Below, in pieces: positions 45,801-59,783 of a stretch of DNA of 64,000 nucleotides. The notes under the pieces were generated by a model. That model was given only the letters and a program-made list of their open reading frames with translations. It was not told the DNA's origin and did no database searches. This DNA is from Flavobacterium sp. NG2. Its GTDB lineage: Bacteria > Bacteroidota > Bacteroidia > Flavobacteriales > Flavobacteriaceae. Each line of letters opens with the position of its first letter. Positions within the stretch are counted from its first letter, which is position 1. The translations under genes and the position numbers were made by a program. The stretch is taken from the NCBI RefSeq assembly GCF_034119845.1, contig NZ_CP139420.1, positions 2,978,001 through 3,042,000 of the forward strand, written 5' to 3'.

Positions 45801-48800
45801 TGTGGGTGTGGTGGGGTGGTTGGGGTGTGGGTGGGTGTGGTTGGGGTTGTGGGGGGTGGTTGTTGGTGGTGTGGGTGGGTGGGGGTGTGTTGGGTGTTGG
45901 GGGGTTGTTGGTGGTGGTTGTGGGTTGGGGGTGGGTGTGGGGTTGGGGGTTGGGGGTGGGGGTTGTGGGGTGGTGTGGTGGGTTTTGGTGGGGTGTGGGG
46001 TTGTTGGGGTTGTGGTGTGGGGGGGTTGGGTTGGTGTTGGTGGGGTTTGTGTGGGGTTGGGGTTGGGTGGGGGGGGTGTGGGGTGGGGTGGGGGGTGTGT
46101 GGGGGTGGTTGTGGGGGGGGGGGGTGTGGGTGTGGGGGGGTGGGTGTTGTTGGTGTGGGTGGGGGTTGGGTGGGGGTGTGGTGTGGTTGGGGGGTTGGTG
46201 GGGGTTGGGTGGGGTGGTGTGTTGTGGGGGGGGTGGGTGGTGGTTGGGGGGTGGTGGGGTGGTGTTGTGGTTGGGGGTGTGGGTGGGTGGGGTGTGGGTG
46301 TTGGTGGTGTTTGTGGGTGGTGTGGTGTGGGGGGTTGGGGGGTGGGGGGTGTGTGGTTGGGTGGGGGGGTGGGTGTGTGTGGTGGGGTGTGGTTGGTGTG
46401 GGTGGGTGGTGGGGTTGTGTGGTGTGGGGTTTGGGTTGTGGGTGGGGGGTGGTTGGTGGTGGGGTGGTTGTGGGTGGGTGTGGGTGGGGGGGGGTGGGGT
46501 TTGGGGGGGGGTGGGGTGGTTGTGGTGTGGGGTGTTGTGGGGTGGGTGGTGGGTTTGTGGGGGTGTGGGGGGTGGGGGTGGGGTTGGGGGGGGTGGGGTT
46601 GGTTGGGGGTGGGGGTGTGGGGTGTGGGGGGGGTTGTGGGTGTGGTTGTGGGGGGTTGGGGGTGGTGTGGTGTGGGGGTGTGGGGTGTGGGGGGTGGGGT
46701 GGTTTGGGGTGGGGGTGGTGGGTGTGTTGGGTGGTGGGTGTGGGGTGGGTGGGTGTTGGTGTGGGGGTGGGGGTGGGGTGGGGGGGGTTGGGTGGTTGGG
46801 GTGGGTGTGGGGGTGGTGTGGGGGGGTTGGGTGGGGGGGTGGGTTTGTGGGTGGGTGGGGTGGGGGTGTGGGGTTGTGGGGTGTGGGGGGTGGGGGTTGG
46901 TGGTGGGGTGTTGTGGGTGTGGGGGTGGGTTGGGGGTGGTGGGGGTGTTGGGGGGGGTTGGTGGGTGTGTGTGGGGTGGGGGTTGGTGGTGGGTGTGGTT
47001 GGGGGGGGTTGGTGGGTTGGGTGGTGTGGTGGGGGGTTGGGGGGGGGTGTGTGGGGGTGGGGGGGGGGTGGGGTGGGGTTGGGGGTGGGGGTGGGGTGGG
47101 GGGTGGGTTGGGGGTGGGTTGGGGGGGGTGGGTGGGGGTGGGGTGGTGGGGGTGGGGTGGGGGTTTGGTGTTGGGGTGGGTTGTGTTGGTGGGGTGTGGG
47201 TGGGGGGGGTGTGTGGGTGGGGGGGGGGGTGTTGTGGTGGGGGTTGGTGGGTTGGTGGGGGTGGTTGTTGGTGGGGGTGGGGTGGGGGTGGGTGGGGGGT
47301 GGGTGGGGGTGTTGTGGGTGGGTGGGTTGTGGTGGGGGTGGTGGGGTGGGGTTGGGGGGGGGTGGGTGTTGGTGGGGTGTGGGGTGGGGGTGGGTGGGGG
47401 GGGGGTTGTGGGTGGGGGGTTGTGGGTGTGGGGTGGTGTGTTGGTGGTGGGGTGGGGGTGGGTGTGGGGGTGTGGGGGGGGGGTTGGGGGGGGGTGGTGT
47501 GGGGTGGGGTTGTGTGGGTGGGGTTGTGGGGGTGGGGTGGGGGGTGGGGGGGGTTGTGGGGTGGTTTGGTGGGGTTGTGGTGGTTGTGGGGGGGTGGGGT
47601 GTTGGGTTGGGTGGGGGTGTGTGGGGGTGGTGGGTTGGTGTGGGGGTGGTGGGTGGGGTTGTGTTTGTGGGGTGTGGTGGGGGTGGGTGGGTGTGGGTGT
47701 GGTTGGTTTGTGGGTGGGGGGGTTGTGGTGGTTGGGTGGGTGTGTTGGTGGTGGGGTGGTGGGGGTGTGTTGTGGTGGGGTGTTGTGGTGTGGGGGTTGG
47801 GGGTGTGGGGGTGTGGGGGGGGGGTGGTTGTGGTTGTTTGTGGGGTGGGTGGGTTGTGGGTGGGGGGTTGTGGTGGTGTGGGGTGGTGTTGGGTTGGGTG
47901 TGGTGGGGTTGGGTGGTGTGGGGTGTGGGGGGTGGTTGTGGTGGGTGTTTGGGTGTGGGGTGTGGGGTGGGGGTTGGTGTTTGGGTGGTTGGGGGTTGGG
48001 GGTGGGTGTTGGGGGTTGGTGTGGGGGGGGTTGGGTGGTTGGTGTGGGGGTTGGTTGGTGGGTGGGGGTTTGGGGGTGGTGTGGGGGGTGGTTTGTGGGG
48101 TGTGGGGGGGTGTGTGGGGGTGTGGTTGGTGTGTTGGGGTGGGTGTGGGGGGTGGTGTGGGTGGGGGTGGGTGGTTGGGTGTTGGGGTGGGGGTGTGTGG
48201 GGGTTGTGTGGGTTGGGGGGGGTGGGTGGGTTGTTGGGTGGTGGGTTGGTGGGGTGGGGTGGGTGTGGGTGGGGGGTGTTGTGGGTGGGTGTTGTGGGGG
48301 GGGTGGGGGGGTGTTGGGGTGGGTGGGGGTGGGGTGGGTTGGTGGGGGGGTTTTGGTGGGTGGGGTGGGGGGTGTGGTGTTGGGTGGGGTGGGGGGTGGT
48401 GGGGGTTGTGGGGGGGGGTTGTTGGGGTGGGTGTTGGGGGGGGTGTGGGGGGTGGGTGGTGGGGGGTGGTGGGGTGTGTGGTGTTGGGTGGGGGTGTGTG
48501 TGGGGTGTTGTGGGGGGGGTTGTGGGGTGGGGGGTGGGTGGGTTGGGGTGTGGGGGGGTGTGGGTTGTGGTGGGTGGGTGGTGTTGGGGGTGGGGGTGGT
48601 GGTGGGGTGGGGTGGTGTGGGGGGTGGGTTGGGTGTGGTGGGGGTTTGGTGTTGGGGGTGGTGGTTGGGGGTGTTGTGGTGGGTGTTGGTGGGTGGGGTG
48701 TGTGGGGGGTGGGGGGGTGGTGGGGGGGGTTGTGGTGGGTTGTGGTTGGTTGGGGGGTTGTGGGTGGTGGGGGTTGTGGTGGGGGGTGGTGGTGGGGGTT

Positions 48801-51800
48801 GTGTGGTGGGTGGGTTGTGGGTGGGGGGTTGTGTGGTGTGGGGTTGGTGGTGGGGGGTGGGTTTGGGTTGGTGGGTTGGGGTTGTGTGGTGTTGGTGGGG
48901 GTGGTGGTTGGGGGTGGGGGGGTGTGGTGGGGTGTTGTGGTGGTGTGGGGGTGGTGGGTGGGTGTTGTGGTGGGTGGTGGGTGTGTTGGGGGGGTGTGGG
49001 GGGGTGGGTGGTTGGGGTTGGGGTGGGGGGGTGTGGGGGTGTGTTGGGGGGTGGGGTGGGGTGTGGTGTGGGGTGGTGGGTGGGGGTGGTGGGTGGGGTG
49101 TGGGGTGGGGGGGTTGGGGGTGGGGGTTGGGGGGTGGGTGGTGTGGGGTTGTGTGGGGTGGGGTGTGGGGGGGTGGGTTGGTGGGTGGGTGTGGTGGGGG
49201 TGGGGTTGGGGGGGGGGGGTGGGTGTTGGGGGTGGGGGTGGGGTGTGGGGGGTTGTGGTGGGGTGGGTGGGGGTGTTTGTGGGTTGGGTGGGGGTGGGGG
49301 GTGTTGTGGTTGTGGGGGGTGGTTGTGGTTGGGGGGGTGGGGTGGTGGGTGTGGGGTGGGGGGTGGGTGTGGTTGGTGTGTTGGTGTGTTGGGTGGTGTT
49401 TGGGGTTGTGTGGTGGGGTGGGGTGGTTGTGTGGGGGGTGTGGGTGGTGGGGGGTGGTGGGGTTGGTGGGTTGGTGTGTGGGTGGGGGTGTGGGTTGGTG
49501 GGGGTGGGGTGGGGGTGGGGGTTGGGGGGGGTGGTGTTGGGTGGGGGTGTGTGTGGGTGGGGGGGGTTGGGGTGGGGGGGTGGTGTGTTGGGGGTGGGTG
49601 TGTTGGGGGTGGGGGGTGGTGGGGTGTTGTTGGGTGGTTGGGTGTTTGGGGGGGGGGGGTGGGGTGTGTGGGGTGTGTTGGTGGGGTGGTTGTGTGGGTG
49701 GGTGGTGGGGTGTGGGGTGGTGGGGTTGGGGTGTTGGGTGTGGTGTGGGGTGGGGTGTGGGGTGGTTGGGTGGGGGGTGTTGGTGGGTGTGTTGTGGTGG
49801 GGTGGGGGGTGTGTTGGTGGGGTTGGGTGGTGGTTTGGGGTGGGGTGGGGGTGTTGTTGGTTTGGTGGGGGTGTGTTGTGTGGGGGGGTGGGTGGTGGGT
49901 TGGTGGGGGTGGTGTGGGGGGGGGGTTGGGGTGGGGTTTGGGGGGGTGGTGTGGTTGGTGGGGGGTGGTGGGGTGTGGGGGTGGGGGTGGTGGGGGTTGT
50001 GTGGGGTTGGGGGGTGTGGGTTGGGGTGTGTGGTGGGGGGTGGGGGGGTGTGGGTTGTTGGGGTGGTGGGGTGTGGTGGGGGGGGTGTGGGGGGTTTGGT
50101 GGGGGGTGGGGTGGTTGTTTGGGTGGTGGGTGTTGGTGGGGTGTTGGGTGTGGTGGGGTGTGTGGGGGGTTGGTGGTGTGTGGTGGTGTGGGTGGTGGGT
50201 TTTGGGTGGTGTGGGTGTGGGGGGGTGTGTGGGGGGGTGTGTGTTGGGGGTGGGTGGGTGTTTGGTGGGGTGGGGGGTGGGGTGTTGTGGTGGGGGGGGT
50301 GTGGTTGGGGTGGGGGGGTGGGGGGGTGGTGGGGTTGGTGGGGGGGGGGGGGTGGTTGGTGTGGTTGGGGTTTGTGGTGGGGGGTGGTGGGTTGGTTGTG
50401 GTGGGGTGGTTGGGTGGGGGTGGTGGGGGGGTGGGGTGGGTTGGTGGTTTGGGTGTTGGGGGGTGGGTGGGGTTTGGTGGGGGGTGGTGGGTGGGGGGGG
50501 TGTGGGGTGGGGGGGTGGGTTGGTGGGGGGGTGGTGGGGGGTGTGGTGGGGTGGGGTGGGGTGTGGGTGGGTGGTGGGGTGGGGGTGGTTGGGGGGGTGT
50601 GGTGGTGTGGTTGGTGGGGTGGGGGTGTGTGGGGGGGGGGTGTGGGGTGGGGGTGGTGGGGGGGGGGGTGGGTGGGGGTGGGGTGTGTGTGGGTTGGGTG
50701 GGGGTGGGTGGGGGGGTGGGTGGGGTGGGTGGTTGGGTGGGGGTGGGGGGTGGGGGTGTTGTGGGGTGGGGGGGGTGGGTTGGGGTGGTGGGGGGGGTTG
50801 GGGTGGGGGTTGGTGTGGGTGGGGGTGGTGGGGGTTGGGTGTGGGGGGGGGGGGGTGTGGGGTGGGGGGTGGGTGGGTGGGGGTGTGGGGGGGGTGGTGG
50901 GGGGGGGGTGGGGGTGGGTGGGTTGGGTGGTGTGGTGGGGGGGTGGTTGGGGTGGTGTGGGTGTGGGGTGGTGGTGGGGTGTGGTGGTGGGTGTGGTTGG
51001 GGGGGGGGTGGGGGGTGGGGTGTGGTGGGGGGGTGGGTGTGGTTGGGGGGTGGGGGGGTGGGGGGTGGGGGGGTGGTGGGGGGGTGGGTGTGGGGTGGTT
51101 GTGGGGGGGTGTGGTGGTTGTGGTGGGGTGGGTGGGGGTGGGTTTTGGTGGGGTTGGGGGGGGGGGGTGTGGGGGGGGGTGGGTGGGGGGGGGGGTTGTG
51201 TGGGGTGTTGGGTGGTGTGGGGTGGGGGGGTGTGGGGTGTGGGTGGGTGTGTGGGGGGGGGGGGGGTGGGGGGGGTGGGGGTGGGTTGTGGTGGGGGTGG
51301 GGTTGGGGGGTGGGGGGGGGGTGGTTGGGGGTTGGGGGGTGGTGTGTGTGGGGGGTGGGTGGGGGGTGGGGTGGGGGTGGGGGTTGGGTGTGGGGGGTTG
51401 GGGTGGGGGGGGGGTGGGGGGTGGGGGTTGGGGGGGTGGGGTGGGGGTGGGTGGTGGGGTGTTGGGGGTTGTGGGGGGGGTGTTGGGTGGGGGTGGGTGG
51501 TGTGGGGGGTGTGGTGTGGGGGTGTGGGGGGGTGGGGGGGGGGGGTGGTGGGTGGGGTGGTGGGGGGTGGTGTGGGGGGGGGGGGTGGGTGGGGGTGGGG
51601 GGGGGGGGGGGTGGGGGGTTGGTGTGGGGTGGGGTGTTGGGGGGTGTGGGGTGGGGGGGGTGGGGGGTTGGGGGTGGGGGTTGGTTGGGTGGGGTTGTGG
51701 GTGGGGGGTGGGGGGGGTGGGTGGGTGGTGGGGTTGGGTGGGGGGGGTGGGGGTGGGGGTGGGGTGGGGGGGTGGGGTGGGGTGGGGGTGGTGGGGGTGG

Positions 51801-54800
51801 GTGTGGGGGGGGGGTGTGTGGGTGGGGGGTGGTGTGGGGTGGGTGGGTGGGGTGTGGTGGGTGTGGGGGTGTGGGGTTGTGGGGTGGGGTGGTGGGTGGT
51901 GGGTGGGGGGGGTTGTGGGGGTGGTTGGTGGGGTGGGTGGTTGTGTGGTTGGGGGTGGGGTGGTGGGGGTGGGGTGGGGTGGTGTGGGGGGTGGGGGGGG
52001 TGGGGGGTTGGGGGGTGGGGGTGTGGGGGTGGTGTGGGTGGTGGTGTGGGGGTGGGTGTGGGGGGGGGGGTGGGTGTGGGGTGGTGGGGGGGTGTGGGGG
52101 GGTGGGTGTGGGTGGGGGGGGTGGGGGTGGTGGGGGGGGGTGTGGGGGGGGGGGGGGGGTGTTGGGTGGGGGGGTGGGGGGTGGTGGGTTGGGTGTGTGG
52201 GGGTGGGGGGGGGGGTTGGGGGGTGGGTGGGGGTGGGGGGGGGTGGGGGGGGTGGTGGGGGGGTGGGGGTGGTTGGGGTGTGGGGGTGTGGTGGTGGGGG
52301 GGGGTGGTTGGTGGTGGGTGTGGTGGGGGGGTGGGGTGGGGGTGTTGTGGTGGTGGGTGGTGGGGGGGGTTTGTGGGGGGGGTGTGGTGTGGGTGGTGTT
52401 TGGGGGTGGTGTGGGTTTGGGGGGGGGTGGGTGGGGGGTGGGGTGGGGGTGGTGGTGTGGTGGGGGTTGGGTTGGGGGGGTGGTGGGGGTGGGTGGGGTT
52501 GTGGTGTGGGGGTGGGTTGGGTGGGTGGGGGGTGGTGTGGGTGGGGGGTGTGGGGTTGTTGGGTGGTGTTGGTGGGGGGTGGGGGGTGGTGTGGGTGGGG
52601 GGGGTGTTGTGGGGTTGTGGGTTGGGGGTGGGTGTGGGGGTGGGGTTGGGGGGGGTGGTGGGGGGTTGGGGGTGTGTTGGTGTTGGTGTGGGTGGTTGGG
52701 TGGGGGGGTTGTGGTGTGGGTTGGGGGGGTGGGGGGGGTTGTGGGGTGGTGGGGGGTGGGGTGGGGGGGGGTTGGGGGGGGGGGTGGGGGGGTGGTGGGG
52801 GTGGGGGGGTGTGGGGGGGGGTGGGTTGGGGGGGTGGTTGTTGGGTGGGTGGGGGGGTTGGGGGGTTGGGGGTGGGGTGGGGGGTTGTGGTTTGTTGGGT
52901 GGGGGTGGGGTTGTGGTGGTTGGGGTTGGTGGTGTGGGTGGGGTGGGGGTTGGTGGGTTGGTGGGGGTGTTGGTGTTTGTGGGGGGTGGTGGGGGGGGTG
53001 GGGGGTGGGTGTTGGGTTGTGTGTGTGGGTGGGGGTGGTGGGGGTGTGTTGGGGTGGGGGGTGGGGTTGGGGGGTGGGTGGGTGGGGGGTTGGTGGTTGT
53101 GTTGGGGGTTTGTGGTGTGGGGGGGGTGGGTTGGGGGGGTTGGGGGTTGGGGTGGGGGTGTGGGGTGTGTGGGGGTGGTGGGGTGGGGTGGGTGGGTGTT
53201 GGGGGTGGGTGGTGTTGGTTGTGGGGTTTGGGGGTGGGGTGGTGTTGGGTGTGGTGGTTGGGTGGGGGTGGGGGGGTGGTGGGGGGTTGGTGGTGGGTGG
53301 TGGTGGGGGTGGGTGGGGGTGGGGTGGTGGGGGTTGGTGTGTGGTGGGGGGGGGTTGTGTGGGGGGGTTGGGTGTGTGGTGTTGTTGGGGGGGGTGGGGT
53401 GGGGGTGGGGTGGGGTGTGGTTGTTGGGGGGGGGGGTGGGTGTGGTGGGGGGGTGGGGGTGGGGGGTGGTGTGGGGGTGTGGGGGGGGGGTGTGGTGTGG
53501 GGTGTTGGTGGGTGGGGTTGGTTGGTGTTGGGGTGGGTGTGTGGGGTGTGGGGGGGGGGGTGGGGGTGGGGTGGTGTGGGGGTTTTGGGTGTGTTTGGGG
53601 GTGTGGGTGTGGGGGGGTGTGGGGGGTGGTGGGGTGGGTGTTTGGGGTGTTGGGGGGTGGTGTGGTTGTGGGGTGTGGGGGGGGGTGGGGTGGGTGGTGG
53701 GGGGTTGGGTGGGGGGGGTTTGTGGGGGTTGGGGTTGTGGGGTGGGGGTTGGGGGTGTGTGTGGGGTTGTGGGGTGTGGGGTTTGGGTGGGGGTGTGGGG
53801 TGGGGTTGGGGTGGTGGGTTGGGGGGGTGTGGTGTTGGAGGTGTGTGGGTGTGGTTTGTTGGGGTGTTGGGGTTTTGTGTGGGTGGGTGGTTGTGGGTGG
53901 TGTGTGGGGTTGTGGGGGTGGGGTTTGTGGTGGTTTTTGTGTTGGGTGGGTTGGGGGGTGGTGGGGTTGGTTTGGGGGGGTGGGTGGTTGTGGTGGGGGG
54001 GGGGTTGGGTGGTTGTTGGTGGGTGTTGTGGGGGTGGTGGGTTGGGGTGTGGGGTTGTTGGGGGTGGGGGGGGGGTGGTGTGGGTGTGTGGTGGTTGTGG
54101 TGTTGGGGGTGTGGGTGTGTGGTGTTGGGGGTTGGTTGGGGTGGGGGTGGTGGGGGGTGGTTTGGTTGGGGTGTTGTGGTGTGGGGTGGTTGGGTGGGGG
54201 GTTTTGGGGTGTGGGTGGGTTGGTGGGGGTGTGTGTGTGGGTGGGGGGGTGGGTGGTGGTGGGTGTTTGGGGGTGTGGGGTGTGGTGGGGTGGGTTGGGG
54301 GTGTGGTGGTTGGGTGGGGGGTGTGGGGGTTGGTTGTTGGGGGGTTGTGGGGGTGGGGTGTGGGGGGGGGTGGGGGGTTGTGGTGGGGGGGTGTGGGTGG
54401 TTGTGGGTGGGGTGGGGGGGGTGGTGTTGGGGGGTGGGTGGGGTGGGTTGGTGGGGGTTGGGGTGTGGGGGTGGGGTGTGTGGGGTGGGTGGGTTTGGTG
54501 TGGGGGGTGGTGGGTTGGGTGGTTGGGGGGGTGTTGGGGGTTGTGTGGGTGGTTGGTTGGGTGGTGTGGGTGGTGGGGTGGTTGTGTGGGGTGGGGGGTT
54601 GGGGTGTGGGTGGTGGGGTGGGGTTGTGGGTGTGTGGTTGTTGGGGGGGGTTGTGGGGTGGTGGTTGGGTGTGGGGTGTTGTGGGTGGGGGGGGTGGGGT
54701 GGGGGGTGTGGGTTTGTGGGGTGGGGGGTGGGGGGGTGTGGTGGGTGGGGTGGTGGGGGTGGTGGTTGGGGTGGGTGGGGGTTGGGTGGGGGTTGGGGGT

Positions 54801-57800
54801 TGGTGGGGGGTGGGTGGTGGTGTGTGGGGGGGTGGTGTGGGGTGTGTGGTGGGTTGGTGTGGGGTGGGTTGGGGTGGTGGGGGGGGGTGGGTGGTGGGGG
54901 GGTGGTGGTGGGTGGGTGGGGTTGTGGTGGGGGTGGTTGTGGGGTTGGGGTGGTGGTGGGGGTGGGGTTTTGGGGGGGTGGGGGGGGGGGTGTGGTGTGG
55001 GGGGTGGGGTGGTTGGGGTTGGTGGGGGTTGGGGTGGGGGTGTGGGGGTGGGGGTGGGTGGTGGGTTTGTGTGTGGTGGTGGTGGGGGTGGGGGTGGGTG
55101 GTTTTGGTGGGGGTTTGGTTGGGGGGTTGGTTGTTGTGGTGGGGGTGGTGTGGGTGGGGGTGTGGGGGTGGTGTTTTTGGGGTTGTGGGGGTGGGTGGGG
55201 GGTGGGGGTTTGGGGTGGGGGTTGTGGTGTGGTGGGGGGGGGTGGGTGGGGGGTGGGGTTGGTGGGTGGTTGTGGGGTGTGGGGTGTTGTGGTTTGGGGG
55301 GTGTTGGTGGGGGTGGGGGTGGTGTTGGTGGTGTGGGGGTGGGGTGTGGGGTTTGGTTGGTGGGGTTGTTGGGGTGGTGGGGTGGGTTTGGGTGTTGTTG
55401 GTGGGTGGGGTTGGTGTGTGGGGGTTGGTGGTGGTGGGGTTGTTGTGGGTGGGGGGGTTGTGGGTGGTTGTTGGTGGGTGGGGGTGGGGTTGGGGGTGTG
55501 GGGTTGTTGGTGGGTGGTTGTGGGGGTGGTGGTTTGGTGGTGGTTGTGGGTGGGGTTGTTTGTGGGTGTTGGGTGGGGTGTTGGGTGGTGGTTGGGGTGG
55601 GGGGTGTGGTGGGGGGGGTGGTGGTGGTGGGTGGGGGTGGTTTGGTGGGTGGGGTGTGGGGTGTGGTTGGGGTGGGGTTGGTGGGGTGGGGGTGTTGGGG
55701 GGTGGTTTGGTGTGGTGGTGGGGGGTTGGGTTGGGGGTGTGTGGGGTGTGGGGGGTTGTGGTTGGGGGGGTTGGGTGGGGTTTGTTGGGGGTGGTGTGTG
55801 GTTGTTGTGGGGGGGTGTTGTGGGGTGTGGTGGGTGGTTGGGGTGGGGGTGGTGGTTGGTTTTGGGGGTGTTGGGGTTGTTGGGGGTTGGTTGGGTGGGT
55901 GTTGGGGGTGGGTGTTTGTGTGGTGTGGGTGGTTGTGGGTGGGGGGTTTGTTGGTTTGGGGGTTGGTGTGTGTTTGGTGTGGGTGTTTGGTTGTGTGGGT
56001 GTTGGGGGTTTGGTGGTTGGTGGGTTTGTGTTGGGTGTGTGTTGTGGGTGGGGGTGTGGTTGGGTGGGTGTGGTGTTGGGTGGTGGGGTGTGGGTGGGGT
56101 TTGGGTGGGGGTGTGTGTTGTGTGGGTGGGGTTGGTGGGTTGTGTGGGTGTTTGTGGTGGGGGGGTGTTGGGTGTGTGGGGTGGGTGTGGTGGGGGGGTG
56201 TTGTGGTTGGGTTGTGGGGGTGGTGGGGTGTGGTGTGGGGGGGGGTGGTGGTGGTTGTGGGTGGGTGGGGGGTTTGGGGGGTGGGTGTGGGTGTTGGGGT
56301 GGGGGTGGGGGGTGGGTGGTGGTGGTGTGGGGGGGGGGGGGGGGTGGGGGGGGGGGGTTGGGTGGTGGTGTGGGGGTTGGGGGGTGGGGGGGGGTTGTGG
56401 TTGGGTGTGGTTGGGTTGTGGGGGGGTGGGGTGGGTGGGGTGTTGTGGGTGGGTGGGGTGTGGTTGGGTGGTTGGTGGTTGGGTGGGTGTTGGTGGGGGG
56501 GGGTGTGGTGGGGTTGTGGGGTGGTGGGTGGGGGGGTGTGTTGGTGGGTGGTGGTTTGTGTTGGGGTGGGGGGGTGGGGGTGGGTGTTTGGGTGTGGGTG
56601 GTTGGTTGGTGGGGGTGGTGGGGGGTGGGGTTTGGGTTGGGGGGGTGGGTGGTTGGTGGGGGGTGGTTGGGGTGGGGTGTGGTGGGGGGTTGGGGGGTGG
56701 GGGTGTTGGGGGTTGTGGGTGTGGTGGGTGGGGTGGGGGGGGTTTTGGGGGTGGTGGTGGGGGGGTGGGGGGGGTGGGGTGTTGGTGTGGGTGGGGGTTG
56801 TGGGGTGGGTGTGGTGGTGTTGGGTGGGGGTGGTTGGGGGGGGGTGGGGGGGGTGGGTTGGTGGTGGGTGGTGGGGGGTTGGGGGGGGGTGGGGTGGGTG
56901 GTGGGGTGTGGGGGTGTTGGGGGTGGTGGGGGGGGTTGTGGGTTGGGTGGGTGTTGGGTGGGGGGTGGGGGGTGGTGTGGGGGTGGGGTGGGGGGGGTGG
57001 TGGGGGTGGTGTGGTTGGGGTGGGTGGGGGTGGTGGTGGGGTGGGTGGTGGTGGGGTGGGGGTGTGGTGGGGGGGGTTGGGGGTGGGGGGTGGGGGTGGG
57101 TTTGGTGGGTGTGTGGTGTGGGGGGTGGGGGGTGGGGGGGTGGTTGGGGGGGGGTGGGGTGGTGGGGTGGTGGGGGTGGTGTGGGGGGGGTGGGGGTGGG
57201 GGGGGGGGTGGGGGGGTTGTGGTGGGGGGGGGGTGTGGGTGTGGGGTGGGTGGGGGGGGGGGTGTGTGGGGGTGGGGGTGTGGTGGGTGTTGTGGGTGGG
57301 TGGGGGTTGGGGGTGGGGGGTGTGTGGGGGGTGGGGGGGTGGGGGGGGGGTGTGGGTTGTGGTTGGGGTGGGGGGTGGGGTGGTTGGGGGGTGGTGGGTG
57401 TGTGGGGGGGTGGGGGGTTGGGTGTGGGGGGTGTGGGGGGGGTTTGGTGTGGTGGTGTGGGTGGTTGGGTGGTTGGGTTGGGGGTGTGTGGGGGGGGGTG
57501 TGGTGGGGGTGGGGGGTGGGGTGGTTGGGGGTGGTTGGGTGGGTGGTGGGGGTTGGTGGGGGGGTGGTGGGTGGGGGGTTGGTGTGGTGGGGGGTTGTGT
57601 TGGGTGGGTGGGTGGGGGGGGTGTGTGGGGGGTGGGGGGTGGGGGGTTGTTGGGGTGGGTGGGGTGGGTGTGTGTGGGGGGGTGGTGGGTTGTGGTGGTG
57701 TGGGGTGGGTTTGTGGTGTTGGTGTTTGGTGGGGGGTTGGGGGGTGTTGGTGGGGTGTGTGGGGGTGGTGGGTGTGGTGGGGTGGGGGTGGTTGGGGGTG

Positions 57801-59766
57801 GTGGGGGGGGTGGGTGGGGTGTGGTGGTTGTGGGGGGTGTTGGGGTGGGGTGGTGGGGGTTGTGGGGGGTGGGGGTGTGTTGGGGGGGTGGGGGTTGTGG
57901 GGTGGTTGGGTGTGTTGGGGGTGGGTGTGGGGGGGTGGTGTGTGGTGGTTGGGGGGTTGGGGGGGTGGGGTGGTGGGGGGGGTGGGGGTGGGGTGTGTGG
58001 TGGGGGGTTGGGGGTGTGTGGGTGGGTGGGTGGGGTGTTGGGGTGGTTGGGTTGGTGGGTGGGTGTGGGTGGTGGGGTGGGGGGGGGTGGGTGGTTGGGT
58101 GGGTGTTGGGTGGGGGGTGTGGTGTTGGGGGGGGGGGTGGGGTGGGGGGGGGTTGTGGGGGGGGTGGGGTTGGTGTGGGGGGTGGGTGGTTGTGGGGGTG
58201 GGTGTGGGTGTGGGGGTGTGGGTTGGTGGGTTGTTGTGGGGGTGGGTGGGTGGGTGTGTGGTTGTGGGGGTGGGGTGGGGGTGGTGGGGTGGGGTGGGGG
58301 TTGGTGGGTTGGGGGTGGGGGGGTGGTGTTGGGGGGTGTTGGGGTGGGTGGGGTGGTGGGGGTTGGTGGGGGGTTTGGTGTGTGTGGGGGGGTTGTGGTT
58401 GGGTGGTTGTGTGGGTGGGGGGTGGTTGGTGGTGTTGGGTTGTGGGGGGGTTGGTGGGTGGGGTGTGGGGTGGTGGGTGGTTGGGGGGGGTGGTTGGGTG
58501 GTGGTTTGTGGGGGGGGGTTGTGGGGGTTGGGGTGGGGGGTTTTGGGTGGGGGTGGGGGGTGGGTGGGTGTTGGTGGGGGTGGGGGGGGTGGGTTGTGGG
58601 GGTGGTGGGGGGGGTTGGGTGGGTTGGGGGGGGTGTTGGGTTGGGTTGGGGGTGGTGTGGGGGTGTGTGGGGTGGGTGGGGTGGGTGGGGTTGGGGTGGG
58701 GTTGGGGGGTGGGGGGGGTGTGGGTGTGGGTGGGTGGGGGGGGGGGGGTGGGTGGGGGGTGGGGGGTTGGGGTGGGGGGTGGGGGTGTGGTGGGGGTGGG
58801 GGGTGTTGGGGTGGGGGGGGGGGGGGTGTGGGGTTGGGGTGGGTGGGTGGGGGTGGGGGGGGGTGGGGGGTTGGGTGGGGGGTGGGGTGGTGGGGTGGTG
58901 TGGGTGGTGGGGTGGTGGGGGTGGTGGTGTGTTTGTGGGGTGGGTGGGGGTGGGGGGGGTTGGGGGTGGGGGGGGGGTTGGGGTGGTTGGGGGGGTGTGG
59001 GTGTTGGTGGGGTGGTGGGTTGGGGGGGGTGGTTGTGGGTGTGTTGGTGGGTGGGGGGGGGTGGGTTGGGTGTGGTGGGGGTGGGTGGGGGGTGTGGGGT
59101 TGGGGGGGTGGGTGGGGTGGGTGGGTGTGTGGTGGGTGGTGTGGTTGGGGGGGGGGTGGGGGGGTTGGTGGGGTGTGGGTGTGTGTGGGTGTTTGTGGGG
59201 GTGGGGGTGTGGGGGGTGTGGTGTTGTTGGGGGTGGTGTTGGTTGTGGGTGGGGGTTGGGGGGGGTGTGGGTGGGGGTTGTGGGTGTGGGGGGTGGTGGG
59301 GTTGGGTGGGGTGGGGGTGTGTGGGGGTGTGGGGGGGGGGTGTGTGGGTGGGTGGTGGGGGGGGTGGGTGGTGTGGGTGTGGTGGGGGTTGGGGTGGGGG
59401 GTGGGTGGTGGGGGTTGGGGGGGGTGGGGGGTGGGGGGGGGGGGTGTGTTGGGTGGGTGGGTGTGTTGGGGGGTTGGGGTGGTGGTGGTGGGGGGGGGGT
59501 GGGGTGGGTGTTGGTGGGGGTGGTTGTGGTTTGTGTGGTGGGTGGGGGGGGTTGTTGGTGGTGTTTGTTGTGGGGTGTGGGGGTTGGTGGGGGTTTGGGT
59601 GGGGTGGGGTGGTGGGTGGGTGGGGGGTGGGGTTTGGTGGTGGTGGGGTTGGGTGGGGGGGGGGTGTTGTGTGGGGTGTGTGGGTGGGTGTTGTTGTGGT
59701 GTGGGGGTGGGTTGTGGTGTGGGGGGGGGTGGTGGTGTGGTGTGGGGTGTGGGGGTGTTGTGGGTT

Positions 59767-59783
59767 GGGGGGGGGGGGGGGGG
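59767..59783 (+). repeat. G17 homopolymer
   Basis: A second run of seventeen G, flanked by short T runs, inside an otherwise comparatively T-rich stretch. It shows that long G runs are not confined to the G-rich domains. No function is suggested. Confidence 0.5.
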